NCBI GenBank assembly: GCA_009746045.1
Contig: RPFO01000165.1
Coordinates: 4,625,692-4,646,691 of the forward strand
DNA: 21,000 bases
Source of the DNA: Mesostigma viride
Taxonomy: Eukaryota; Streptophyta; Mesostigmatophyceae; Mesostigmatales; Mesostigmataceae
Reading direction: 5' to 3'
Shown: positions 1 through 10,452 of the stretch, one piece after another
Position numbering within the stretch: the first letter of the stretch is position 1
Layout of the letters: the number at the start of each line of letters is the position of its first letter
The notes under the pieces: model-generated
Seen by the model: only the letters and a program-made list of their open reading frames with translations
The model's database searches: none
What the model was told of the DNA's origin: nothing
Program-made: the position numbers and the translations under genes

Positions 1-515
1 TCTGCGCACACCCCGCGTGATACAGGGCTCCAGTTGCAAGAAGTTCATGCGAGGCAAGAAAGCACGGCCACCCTAAAAACACTCCTATGTAGCGTGCAGA
101 CCGTAATCAACGCAAGGTAATTGAATGGATTCTCACATCACTTACCACCATTTGACGCTAATAAAAACCAACACACACCCAAGTACACCAGTTGCAACAA
201 CACCCATGGGTGCAGCCTGGCTGCAACAGCGTCATAAGAGGCCTACCCATCACTCAATCGATCCCCGCCGTTCATCAACCAGTTCCCCTTATTGTATCCA
301 ACACTGACCTTACTACCCTGGTGGCGGCCCTCTGTCTATCTATACTAGCTAGATAAGCTATACTGGTTCTACGTTGGCTGGACCATGAAAAATGTGACAA
401 CTGACTAGCATTCTAGCAAAACGCGGATGCCACCTGAAGTGCAAGTTTCTGTATCAAACAATAGCCATGTACCCGCGCCGACGCGTAGCTAGGTGAAAGC
501 ACGTAAGGCCAATTA
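1..515. other. no gene recognised
   Basis: I see no convincing exon, RNA gene or mobile element here. Open frames are short and of unremarkable composition. A - strand stretch at the left edge (about 46 down to 1) begins with ATG and stays open to the edge, but nothing in it is recognisable, so I do not call it. Confidence 0.4.
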
Positions 516-750
516 CAGACCTGCCGTACCATCTCATCCGTGCTGGTGGGATGAGGTAGAGGCCAAACAGACCTGCCACGCTGGTCATCTCATCCGTACG
601 TGCTGGTGGGGTGAGGTAGAGGCCAAACAGACCTGCCGTACCATCTCATCCGTGCTGGTGGGGTGAGGTAGAGGCCAAACAGACCTGCCGTACCAGTGCT
701 GGACTGCTGGTACTGCATCATTGTTGTTCATCCGTGCTGGTGGGATGAGG
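516..750. repeat. tandem repeat, 52-60 bp unit, about 3 full copies plus a broken one
   Basis: Copies start near 516, 568 and 628, and a partial one near 680. Each reads CAGACCTGCC, then a CATCTCATCCG block, then GCTGGTGGG(A/G)TGAGG and AGAGGCCAAA. The second copy carries an extra 8 bp and a rearranged middle. The last copy is interrupted by about 30 bp before a final CATCCGTGCTGGTGGGATGAGG-like end at 729-750. No coding role is apparent. It lies just left of the inverted ankyrin exon and is a possible place for rearrangement. Confidence 0.85.
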
Positions 751-913
751 AAGAATGCACTGAGTCAATGCACACCCAGACTCCCGCACCGACGCACAAG
801 TAGGACATGCACCCTCATCAACACTCTCGTGCCAGATCGAAGAAATTCATTAGAATTATTCATTAGAAGAATCCACCTTTCCTTAACAACAATTAATTCA
901 CCAAACCACCCAC

Positions 914-1012
914 CGCATCCTCTGCGTTAGCATCACAGCCGAGCGCCAGCAGGCACTTGAGGCTGCGCAGGTGGCCGCACATGGCGGCCTCGATCAGCGG
1001 CGTCCGTCCATG
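914..1012 (-). pseudogene. single ankyrin-repeat exon, orientation opposite to its apparent partner
   Basis: On the - strand an acceptor (CTTGGCAG at 1020-1013) is followed by 99 nt in phase 0 that encode exactly one 33-residue ankyrin repeat: HGRTPLIEAAMCGHL at its start, then a second helix with CLLALG and the turn CDANAEDA. A donor GTGGGT begins at 913. The TPLxxAAxxGH core and LLxxGxDxNAxD turn fit the ankyrin consensus well. No further ankyrin exon is visible on this strand on either side. The natural next exon, in the same phase and exact repeat register, is on the + strand at 1921-2007. Either this exon was inverted, biologically or in assembly, or there are two overlapping ankyrin genes. 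I call it a displaced exon, not an intact gene; the ankyrin identity is firm, the interpretation is not. Confidence 0.6.
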
Positions 1013-1920
1013 CTGCCAAGCGACAGGGCCAAGGGTAGCCCGGAGGACAGCATCACCATTGCGTCTCGTATAAAAGGATGTAAGATGCATGGCCAGCTTC
1101 CCGGAGCTGCTTGCTTACGTGTGCACTGCAGCCAAGGCCGCCGATGCGCCTCTATTCAAATCACCGATCTGTTCATGTGTGGCAATAACTACTGCTGTGT
1201 GGCTGCCGTCATGTGTGGAAATATCTTTGGAGCTCTGCCATCACGCCAGACCTGGTTGGGAGGTACGGTACCGAGTTGTCAGGAGTGCATGCGGGCCATT
1301 TGGCAGTACCGGCTTTATAAAATAACAAGAGTTGGGCAAATGGAGCTGTACGTGATTGTGCATGCTGAGGGCAACCGGTACGGTTGGCCTTGATTCTCCA
1401 GCGGATGCAGTAGTGGCCACTTGTAAGGGGAGCACGCACAACTGTTCGTTTAATTCACACTTGGCAGCCCAGTGGTTTGTGCTGCGCTGCCTACTGTCGG
1501 CAATATCAGTCATATGCAGAGAATGCGTTGCCATGCAGCATTAATTAAGTATAACATGTCTTATATAAACAACATAGTGTAATACCTAGTGTCAGTACTA
1601 TTGTGGATGCAGGCTCGTTACACTGTTGGGTTATTCACTCGGTCAGCGCCAGCAGCGCTAGGTGCTATAAGAACAACAGTGGGCTTCCCCAAGAAGGGAT
1701 GCTCGTGTTCAACGTACCTCGCCTGACCCTCACGTCTAGTTCTCGATCTGTTGTCGGCAGGATAGAAGCATTTCAATGGCCATCGCATGCAATGTTCTCT
1801 GTGGTCCTTGTGTGTTGGCTTGCCCAGGGTGGATCAGGGTGCTGACCGTGGGGATGACTGCGTGCCAACCATTCTCCCCACATCCCTTGGCTTGATCTCT
1901 CAAATGGGCCCGATTTGCAG

Positions 1921-2007
1921 GAAGGGAAGACCCCGCTGGCCTGGGCATGGGAGAAAGGCCACGTGGAAATCATCCAGCTGTTGGAGCAGCACGCAGCCAG
2001 TGGCTAG
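1921..2007 (+). CDS. terminal exon of an ankyrin-repeat protein (partial gene)
   Basis: After the acceptor CCCGATTTGCAG (ends 1920) there are 28 codons and a TAG stop at 2005-2007. The peptide starts EGKTPLAWAWEKGHVEII, then QLLEQHAASG. It is a C-terminal capping ankyrin repeat: TPLxxAxxxGHxxIIxLL is clear, and the repeat ends with a short tail. Phase is 0 at the acceptor. Ankyrin repeats bind other proteins and give no specific function. Upstream exons on the + strand are not found in this window; the only other ankyrin exon (914-1012) lies on the opposite strand. An AATAAA lies 164 nt after the stop, which supports this being a real 3' end. Confidence 0.65.
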   Translation, partial: EGKTPLAWAWEKGHVEIIQLLEQHAASG

Positions 2008-2170
2008 AACAAGAAAGAGGTGGGAAATTACTCTTTCCATGGTCAATATACCACGTACAGGTGGGTATATAAACGGGCTTTCGCCAGAAACTGGCACTCA
2101 CTTGTACTTATAAAGTTACACTCTACTAGAGAAGTGGGATTCAGTCAAACTCAGGGCCTTTCGGAGGGTA

Positions 2171-2176
2171 AATAAA
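2171..2176 (+). terminator. AATAAA polyadenylation signal, ankyrin gene
   Basis: AATAAA about 165 nt past the TAG of the ankyrin terminal exon, in an AT-rich stretch with TGTATAATAAG just after. Placement suits a 3' UTR end. The motif is short, so this is supportive only. Confidence 0.4.
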
Positions 2177-3279
2177 AATTGTATAATAAGAGTTGACTAT
2201 ACATATGTTGAGTATAAAATGTATGGTTGTATATATAGTATAAGAGGAGCATTGCAGGGACTCTGACACTGCCTGCTGCATGTTGTTAAACTGTGCATGG
2301 ACTTCACACGTGAGGTTCACACTCGAGGTCCTTCAGTTCACACACCCTGAATACTTTGCCACCTGTGCCATAAGTACTTCTAGATCTCTTCTCGTAGGAA
2401 AGAGAAGTTATGCTATTTCCTTTATGTTTCAAATTCTCCCTGACTCCCCTCTCTCCCATGCATCCCGCCGCATCAGGCTAGCTGGACGTACCATGCAGCA
2501 CTTAATTAATTAATTAATTAAACTCGTGCTCCCGTTGGGGAGTCACGGAGCACCGAAGTGCTTTTAATCCCTGTGTGTGCACAACAGGAGAAAGGGCAGA
2601 GACCCCCAGTCTCCTTCATGCCTAAGGCATGCCACAGCTGCATTCGGGCGCGCTAGCTAAACGGACACGCTAACGATCCGGCAGCCTGTGGGTGCAATAA
2701 GACCCATGTGAGCATATCATAACGAGGAGCGTGGGCAAGTAATGTGATCGAAGCCAGGACGTAGCATGGCTGTACAAGGACTAAGCTAAGGCTATGGCTG
2801 GTTGTGTACCGTGCGTTAGCGACCTGCACGTGACTAGGTAAGGTGGCACAACTTGGAGGAACTTTTTTCCATCCACCCTTATCCATGACTTCCCCATCCA
2901 GCAGATGCATATGTTTGGTGATGCATACGTACGTGACCACGGAGTCCTGTCCAGACTGACTCCATATGGTCACAATAAGTTACTAGTACGGCGTTGGATC
3001 GCCATGCGTCCAGGCATATAGTTGTTTGACTTAGTATCATCCCGTGCATGTGCGTATCTGCATGTGCGTGCGCTTGGTATCTCAAGGTGGCTGTGTATCT
3101 CACAAATTATGGCTTGCGAAATCTACACACCGCATCTTCACTTCTTCGAGATTTTTTGGAGAATGTATTTTGAATTGTATACAGTTCAAGTCAGCTCTAT
3201 CTGTAAGAAACTTGAGGGATTGTGCATCGCAACAGGTATTTAAGCTACATCAACGCTCCGTAAGGGGGACCCCAGCGGG

Positions 3280-3463
3280 GATATGACACAATAAGCTGAC
3301 GCCGTCTTTAATTTTGCATTATGGCTGTCTTTTAATCTCTGTCTTGGTATAAGCTAGACACGATATGACACGATCATTGCTGACACCGTCTTTACTTAAT
3401 TCCCTCCCTGTGTGTCTTTTACACTCTGTCTTTTTGCCTGCAGGCTAACAGTGTCTTGGTATA
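3280..3463. repeat. diverged tandem duplication (about 70-100 bp)
   Basis: Copy one (3280-3351) and copy two (3362-3463) share the ordered blocks GATATGACAC, CTGAC(G/A)CCGTCTTTA, TGTCTTTTA, CTCTGTCTT and GTCTTGGTATA. Copy two is longer because of an insertion with TGCCTGCAGGCTAACA before the last block. Nothing suggests it is coding. Confidence 0.7.
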
Positions 3464-3495
3464 GTTGGTGTACGTACCGGGCGCATTATTCTGGG

Positions 3496-3555
3496 TCCTA
3501 GCTAGGCTCCTGCCTCCTAGGTAGCTAGGCTCCTGCCTCCTAGCTAGCTAGGCTT
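3496..3555. repeat. short tandem repeat of TCCTAGCTAGGCTCCTGCC type
   Basis: Two and a half copies of a 19-23 bp unit rich in the palindromic tetramer CTAG. The second copy has an extra TAGC-type step. No function is evident. Confidence 0.75.
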
Positions 3556-5779
3556 CTAGTTCCAGCGCGTACCAAGAAGCGAGTCGATCTTTAATTCCTA
3601 CGTGGTAGGAAGCAACCAGCAAGCAGGCCCAAGGATCAAGGAAGTTCTGTACAAATAGCTGTAAGAGAACTTGATTGATTATGGCACGTACTGGTCATGT
3701 GCGCCACCTGTATATTACTCTCCGGCCACATTTTGGCTCGTGCCCAGATGCCAATTTTCTTCCAGGATTTGGGAATGAATCCAAAACACTATAGATCTTA
3801 GAAGGTAACTTACCCTGTTCAAGATTCTAGATTTGTGTGTTGGTGTATATATGTAGTAGACCAGAGAGCGCCTGGCCTATACCTTGCCCTGCATAAGCCA
3901 TAACGTCATCTAGTTCCTTCAGGCAAGATACCCAATGAGGGCTACTAATGCTCATGTGAGGCAGTCTACATGTAAATATTCAATAGATACTCCCCATCAG
4001 ATGATTGGCGAGATGTCAAAGTTGCTGTTTGTTAATTGATGAATATCTTTTATGTCATAATGATTTCCATGCAAGCAATGCATGCCTGATTCCGGACGCT
4101 TATGTTCCATTGCACACAAGTTCTCACGCATTCATGCAAATCAAACAACACAAGGCGCGTGCGCAGTTCACTACTGCACACGCACCGGTACAACGTTCTG
4201 ATACAAAGGCCATGCAGGGAAGAGACTGTCAGAGTGTCAGTGCCGCAATATGCATTCAGGCTTATCGACACTAGCTGACAAGGGTCGATCCGGGTGCAAA
4301 CTGCAAAGCAAGTTTAGTAAGTAGCATCTGTGCATATTATCGCCAGCGAAGGCTAAGAAGGTAATGCACCAGCTTCCCATGAGGTACACCCCCCCAACTA
4401 TGAGGAAGGTGGCACTCTGGCAGTGAACGCCAAGGCAGTTTGGGCGCTGGCGTGTATCACGGGAGTGAGTTTACAAGGTGACCTCTGGGCTACAAAGTGG
4501 TGACAGTCGCATACAGTGGGTGCACCCTCGAACCAGGTCGGGCCAGGGAGAACCCAGAGGCAAATATGGCAAGATACCAGCTTCTGAGGCCTGTGCATAC
4601 GTTTTCAGGATTGCACTGGCTGTGTCAAAGATACAAATGTTTTCTTTAGAAATAATGTACATCTACTAATCATGGAACTCTTCAGGGGAAAAATGTGACA
4701 GGAATGATGCAAGGTGCTGCGGTACATAATCTGAGAAATGATAACAGCAGAAGTTTTCGCCGATTGCATGGCTGACATTGACATGCAGTCCTGATCAATC
4801 GCAAACAGACCTGCTGGTGCCTTTCATAACAATGCACGAGATCAAATGTGCGCAATAAAAGTGGGTGCTGCAAAAAAATAGTGAACGGGATGGCGCTCCA
4901 GTTTGTATCATTAAGATCTCAGTCAAACACGCCACGGTTGGCATATATAGTGGACCATGCTCAACGAATCAAAGTGACATGGACTCTGCGAGGAAATTCA
5001 GGACAATGGTCAGTCCATAGCCAGTCTGGTATCTGATATTAGGCCTGGTGTCTAATATTAGGCTGATATTAGATTTTCAGGAAGAAACCTGCCATGGTCT
5101 AGCATACTACCCAGAAGTACCAGGGAACAATAGCAGTGGCAACAGGTCAAAATTACTAAGAACATACGTACACACATCACACAATGAGAAGAAAATGAAA
5201 GCTCAAGCAGGCCAGCAATGTCTAATGCTGGATTACATGGTGACATGGTCGATTCTGAAATAGTAGTCCTGGGCACGAAAGAAAACAGTTCAAAACTTTG
5301 GGGTGGTAATTACCGCCAATCCGCCATATCATCCAGTGATGCCCTGTCCCACAAAATTCAACACCAAGGAGGAAAGGTAGCACGCCAGATATTTGAAAGC
5401 AAGGAACAATATTTTATATCCAGAGAACTTACGAATATAGGACTGAGAGTACAACAATGTGACACTTCCTTGTGATCAGAACAAACAATGGCATCGTAGA
5501 CGAAGAATGTTAGGCGCGTGTCAGAACTTTCGATTATTACAGCGGCGGTGCTGCGACCATTCGCCTATATTTCCGGAAATTCTCCTCGCAATGAAAAGTC
5601 TCATGTGACCCCGCCATGACCTGATATACCTAGCTCTATTATCCTATTTATCTACTGTAGTTCTTCCTACGAAAGTTAGTTCTTCTGCGACCTCGGTCGC
5701 GCTGTTATATTCCTGTCCCAGCGTAATCATTCCCTAACAACCAGGAACCAGTATGGGAAAAAATTATTGACGGCTACCA

Positions 5780-5836
5780 ATACAACAACAACACAAAAAA
5801 AAAGACAACACAAAAAAATACAACAACACAAAAAGA
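5780..5836. repeat. A/C-rich low-complexity tract
   Basis: Degenerate CAACA and long A blocks such as ACAACACAAAAAAA recur four times. It is a simple low-complexity tract about 600 bp upstream of NUP54; it could exclude nucleosomes, but that is only inference. Confidence 0.7.
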
Positions 5837-6447
5837 TTTGGCGCTAGCGCAGTCAGGTGCAGTACACATAGCGAGTATGAAGCAGGCACGAACTTTTCTT
5901 TTGGCACAGCAGGGCAGGCTCATCAATCAAGGCTGGGCAGTGGGCAGTGGGCACTGGGCACCACTGAGCAGTGACTGCACCAGGAGGGCAGTCCCGCGAT
6001 GTTGCTTATTTTATCACCCGTCACAATCGACTAAGGCGCCAGAATTAACCCCTCTCTAGACTCCCTTTCCTTCATGCAGCTTTGCTGCGAAGTAAACGCC
6101 TGGGCACAAACGGACGATGGAATTTGGCAAGGTCTGCCTGCTATGGTGACTGCCTGAGATTGATTTTCGAGTTTTTCAATATTCCCGGTATGACGGCATC
6201 CAGGCGCGATGGTTGCCAGTCGATTCCTGGTACGGATGAGTACGTATCACCTGCATTAATAGCTCTGCATCCAGTCCGCCAAGTTGCCATTGAATTGGAC
6301 TGCTAGGTTGGTTACGTGGTAGTTGGCGAAAGTAAGCCAATTATGTTTACCTATCATTTGCTCAGTATTCAAGGTGCCAAACTTTGTTATTGACGAACCT
6401 GATGTGGTAATTGGATTTTCTACTAGCTGCACCGAATTGGTAAGACC

Positions 6448-9400
6448 ATGTTCGGAGCTTCGACAAATCTTTTCGGGGGAACCCCAAGCTCGGCGCCTGC
6501 TTTTGGCAGCAGCACGCCTGCTTTCGGGAGCGCAACACCCGCGTTTGGCAGCGCGACCCCGGCCTTTGGAAGCTCAACGCCTGCTTTTGGGAGCGCAACT
6601 CCAGCTTTTGGCAGCAGCACCCCCGCCTTCGGCAGCAGCACACCCGTCTTCGGCAGCTCAGCGCCCGCCTTTGGGAGCAGCACGCCCGCTTTTGGCAGCT
6701 CAACGCCAGCGTTCGGTAGCGCGACCCCCTCTTTCGGCAGCACGGCGCCTGCTTTCGGTAGCACGACGCCGGCGTTTGGCAGCAGCACGCCCGCTTTCGG
6801 GAGCTCTGCGCCTGCTTTTGGGAGCACGACCCCTCTCTTTGGCAGCTCCACCCCCGCGTTTGGAAGCTCTACCCCCGCCTTTGGCAGCACGACCACTTTC
6901 GGGAGCTCCGCGCCGTCCTTTGGTGGCTTTGGTAGCAGCGCACCAGCCTTTGGGTCCCTGACGCCGGCCCCTTCAACGGGAGGATTTAACTTTGGCACCA
7001 CCACACCATCCGCGCCCTCGTTTGGCGGCGGCGGGCTATTCGGGTCCACCGCCAGTAAACCTCCCCTATTCGGCGCGACCACCCCCTCCTTTGGCGCGTC
7101 CTCCGGCTCCCTATTCGGACCATCGACCACGCCCTCCCTATTCGGCGGCGGCGGGTCCCTCTTCGGAGCCACAACCTCAACATCCCTATTCGGGGGTGGC
7201 GGACTGGGCACCCCCTCCGCCACCCCCCTCCAACAACAGCTCATGTCCCAGCCGCTACTTCTATCCACCCAGACCGCTCTTCCCGAGAAGGAGATTGAGA
7301 CCATCATCCGCGCGTACGAGGACGCCCCCTCCAACCCGCACTGCGCGTTCCGGCACCTATTTCTAAACCTCACCGACGTCCCCGCGCGCCGGCCCAAGCC
7401 GGACTACATTGACGACGCCACCTGGCGCAAGGCCATCGATGAGATCCGTGGCAAGGGGCCCGAGGAGCGCGACCTGCTGTGGCCGTTCCCCGCGACCGGG
7501 TTCAAGGACCTGCTGGAACGTGCCAAGCTGCAGGACGAAGCGATTGCGTCGGACGCCGCGCGGCTCGCCGCCTGCGCGGAGATATTGCGGGGCGTCCAGC
7601 GGCGGTTACAGACCGAGACGCGCTCCCGCGTCGACAGGTGTCGCGAGCGCCACCGCGAGCAGTGCCAGAAGTTGCTCCGCGTCATGCGGTCGGTTGAGGC
7701 TTTGGAGCTGAGGTCATTCGTGGGGGCAGCTGCCGCGGGGAGCGCGGCGGCCGCAAGCGCGACAGGTGGCGGCGGCACGATGGCCGGCGGGCGGCTTCCC
7801 TCCATCCCCTTGAATGAGGAGGAGCAGGTGCTGGCGGCGCACGTGGATGAGCTGGCAAGGGAGGTGGGTGGGCCTCCTCTCATAGTTCTTGTTCTTATTT
7901 TTGTTCTTGGTGTTGTTCTTGGTGTTGTTCTTATTGTTTTCCTAATTGTTGTTCTAATGATGAGTCTTACCCTTGTTCTTGTTTTTGTTCTTTACGTTGT
8001 TTTCAACAATATGGTGCGCCCTGGCTCTTTCAGCTTTCTTCTCCTCAACGCTATTGAGCGTTTTTCTCCCCACTGAATTACTTCTTTTATGTTGGCATGA
8101 ACCAGTGCTGGCGTGAGGTGGATCGGAGAGTTTTGACGGGGGAGGTGTCTTGTTGTTGGTGTCACTGTAGGAGTCATGGTGGCATGTGATGTGGGAAAGG
8201 TGCGGTGGGAGTTTCCAGAGTGATTTGTCTCGTGTGCAATGATTAGTTTATTACTTACTAGCAAGTATGCTGCTATCGTGTGCCCCTTTCTGCTCCTTGT
8301 CCTACTGGCGTGGCGTTTGGCGCGATATAGTAGTACACCACAATACCGAGCCAGCCTAGGATAACAGATAATTGTTATATAGTAGTACACCACAATACCG
8401 AGCCAGCCTAGGATAACAGATAATTGTTATAAAGTAGTACACCACAATACCGAGCCAGCCTAGGATAACAGATAATTGTTATATAGTAGTACACCACAAT
8501 ACCGAGCCAGCCTAGGATAACAGATAATTGTTATATAGTAGTACACCACAATACCGAGCCAGCCTAGGATAACAGATAATTGATATGGTTTGATGCACCA
8601 TAAGGAGGCTTCACCCCCCCTTGTGCTTCTCCTTGCTATACCTGCGATAAGCCCCCCATCCCGCGCCAACCCTTGTGACGCAGTCTGTGTGATTGTTAAT
8701 TGATCTCATGCCAAGCCCACCGACAGTGTTTTGTGTTGACTCTTACAAACGTACCCCTGTCTAACGCCCAGTGAAGAACACTTTGGGCCGCAGGCGTGGC
8801 TGCACTCGTGATCAGCCTCACGTCTTGCCCCACCGTCCACCGGTGTTTTTTTGTCCCTGTGTAACTCAAATTAAAGCCTTGTCTCACATTATATATAACT
8901 AAGTAGCTTAAGTAATATAGTGCTTTTGTTATTGTGATGGGCAAGGTATGTCAGTATAGGCGCTCCACCCGAACGCATCCACCCGTTGGGCAGCGTCTGC
9001 TGTGCTCACAGCACTTGTCGCATTTGGCCCCAAAGTGCATTTTTTTTGTTGATTAAACAATATTCGCAGCGCCTGACGCGCCTCTTGCCTGTCTCGCAGG
9101 TGCTGCACCAGAACGCATCCACCCAGCTACAGCGCCGCGTGGACGCCCTGTCCACCACCCTGGCAGGCGGCGGCGGTGACGGCGGCGGCGCGGCGGGGGC
9201 GCTCATGCTGGAGGAGACGAGCCTTCAGTCGATGCAGCGGCTGCTGGCGAACCAGACGAGCGCGGTCCAGAGCCTGGTCCGCGTGCTCAAGCGCGACGTT
9301 CGCAACCTCAAGGTTATGAGGGAGAACGGGATGCCCGTGCCTGTGCCAGCATCGGCGATGCGTGGGGGGGGAGGGGACGGCGGGGGTCTAGGGGGGGGGG

Positions 9401-9474
9401 AGGATTGGCGCGGGAGCGGGGGGAGCAGGGAGTCGGGTGCACGGGGAAACATGCTCGCGTTGACGCAGGGCTGA
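6448..9474 (+). CDS. FG nucleoporin Nup54
   Basis: Two exons, 6448-7863 and 9100-9474, give a 596-residue protein. The donor is GAG|GTGGGT; the acceptor is TCTCGCAG|GTGCTG; the phase is 0. Nup54 sits in the central channel complex with Nup62 and Nup58 and forms part of the permeability barrier. Residues 1 to about 265 are an FG domain with over 30 FG dipeptides, mainly PAFG at 7-residue spacing, then SLFG and GLFG. From about 280 comes the folded Nup54 region ([12 protein letters not shown] near 297, [10 protein letters not shown] near 344), followed by a coiled coil with many Arg and Glu. Exon 2 ends in the conserved C-terminal helix ([22 protein letters not shown]), which matches the end of animal Nup54 and separates it from other FG proteins. 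Oddities are Gly-rich inserts early in exon 2 and an RGGGG/Gly-rich tail not typical of the animal protein. The MFG start is typical of FG Nups. Confidence 0.88.
6490..6960 (+). repeat. 21-bp coding minisatellite encoding PAFGS(S/A)T repeats
   Basis: About twenty in-register 7-codon units. Synonymous positions vary a lot (GGC/GGG/GGA/GGT, TTT/TTC), so selection keeps the peptide while the DNA drifts. Because the unit is a multiple of 3 and has few stop-prone triplets, the opposite strand and another + frame are also open here. Confidence 0.9.
7884..8003 (+). repeat. GTTCTT-rich tract in NUP54 intron 1
   Basis: Just after the donor, the intron is a T-rich tract with frequent GTTCTT and GTTGTTCTT units. 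If read through, it encodes a hydrophobic Val/Leu/Ile run that looks like a membrane segment, but it is intronic. It may arise by slippage and gives a pyrimidine-rich intron start. Confidence 0.7.
8328..8587. repeat. five 52-bp tandem repeats inside NUP54 intron 1
   Basis: Copies start at 8328, 8380, 8432, 8484 and 8536 with almost no differences (one T/A change at the start of copy 3, a late change in copy 5). Each contains TAGTACACCACAATACCGAG and a short hairpin-capable end, ATAAC then AGATAATT then GTTAT. High identity means recent expansion. Confidence 0.95.
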
Positions 9475-9593
9475 TTAATTGACCCATGATTTGTTGTGTC
9501 GTGTCATTATTGTGACACGCGGCTCTATCGGGGAGCCATACATGATTAAATCGACAGATAGGCTGTGGGAGGCTGGCTGACGATGCAATTTTA

Positions 9594-9599
9594 AATAAA
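9594..9599 (+). terminator. AATAAA polyadenylation signal, NUP54
   Basis: AATAAA 120 nt past the TGA stop in an A/T-rich stretch (TTTTAAATAAAAAATGTATAA). The distance is like that at the ankyrin gene. Supportive evidence only. Confidence 0.45.
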
Positions 9600-9965
9600 A
9601 AATGTATAACCTTGTTATTTGACTACCCTGATCAGGATATAAAGACTTTGCTAACATGAGATTTTTAGTTTGGATTAAATCTTCAAACACTCCGGGTTCT
9701 ACTGTGTATACCCGTTTGAATGCAGCAAGAGCTTCTTATGCGTTGGTGTTGGTCGGAATTCTTGCGGGGCAGGCCAGGTTCGATTTGCATGCCCGATTTG
9801 TGAGCATGCATGTCAGTATTATGTACAATATGTAGTCATTCTACAAACATCCGTAGGAGAATCACCTACAGACAAAACACTAGAAATGAACCACTGGCGC
9901 CTGCCAGTGTTCTTGCGAGGCCGGCGGTGCGGGCAGGCCTGGCCTGGCCGGGGCAACGTTGATAT

Positions 9966-10452
9966 CGATTTCTGGCCTGCGCTGGTTGTCTCTTTGATAT
10001 CTACACGGCAGGGGCCGGGCCGGCCGCGGGGGGGGGGGGGGGGGGGGGGGCGCGCTGCCAGCCAGCGGCACATTGTCAACATGGAAATCTGTCGGTCTCC
10101 CGGATAGCTAGTCCGGAGTGCTTCGGTTTGAGACAACTAACGTCCTAGTCATGGCGGGCAAGTCAATTGCTAGTCAGCAGACGGTTGTTGGCCGTTCACC
10201 ACGTACAGTCCGTTTACCGCACTGCGGTGAATGCCACAGAGTCCGTCATCATGATTTTCCAGTCGCACGGCTAGTAGACGGGGGACTATGCGGACGGCTG
10301 ACGATTGATCGGATGGACCGCCGACCGACTTACTTGAGTAGTCCGATGCATGAATAGTCAGTTCCGGCCACGGGCCGAGCTGGCCGGCCGGTGGCGGCCA
10401 TGCAGCAGTCGCGGTGAGTATCAAAGAGACAACCAGCGCAGGCCAGAAATCG
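9966..10452. repeat. 34-bp perfect inverted repeat with a 419-bp interior
   Basis: The left arm 9966-9999 (CGATTTCTGGCCTGCGCTGG then TTGTCTCTTTGATA) is the exact reverse complement of the right arm 10419-10452. Both arms are followed inward by GGCCGG-rich sequence. I see no target-site duplication next to the arms and no transposase frame between them. A decayed foldback or MITE-like element, or two inverted insertions of the same short repeat, would both fit. Confidence 0.85.
10028..10050 (+). repeat. run of 23 G
   Basis: An uninterrupted G run bounded by CGGCCGC and CGCGCTGCC, inside the inverted-repeat element. The length is likely unstable and sequencing may misreport it. Confidence 0.9.

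Larger units (their letters stand above)
2180..6447. other. 4.3 kb without a recognisable gene
   Basis: Both strands are broken into short open frames with no family I recognise and no exon with convincing borders. The stretch holds a TTAA/ATTA run at 2502-2521, a 15-bp perfect palindrome-like element CATGCCTAAGGCATG at 2617-2631, the repeats at 3280-3463 and 3496-3555, and an A/C-rich tract at 5780-5836. The last few hundred bases should contain the NUP54 promoter and 5' UTR, but I see no clear TATA box. A lineage-specific or non-coding gene cannot be excluded. Confidence 0.5.

Noticed and set aside
516-750. CRISPR-like array
   Set aside because: The repeats follow each other directly with no unique spacers, and the context is eukaryotic.
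6423-7397. 324-residue - strand open frame and a 212-residue + frame over NUP54
   Set aside because: Both are shadows of the 21-bp FG-coding repeat, whose unit length keeps other frames open. The FG reading has the conserved Nup54 domain after it.
7864-8076. Hydrophobic tail after NUP54 residue 472 looking like a membrane segment
   Set aside because: It is read-through into intron 1 (donor GAG|GTGGGT); the true continuation at 9100 restores the Nup54 C-terminal helix.
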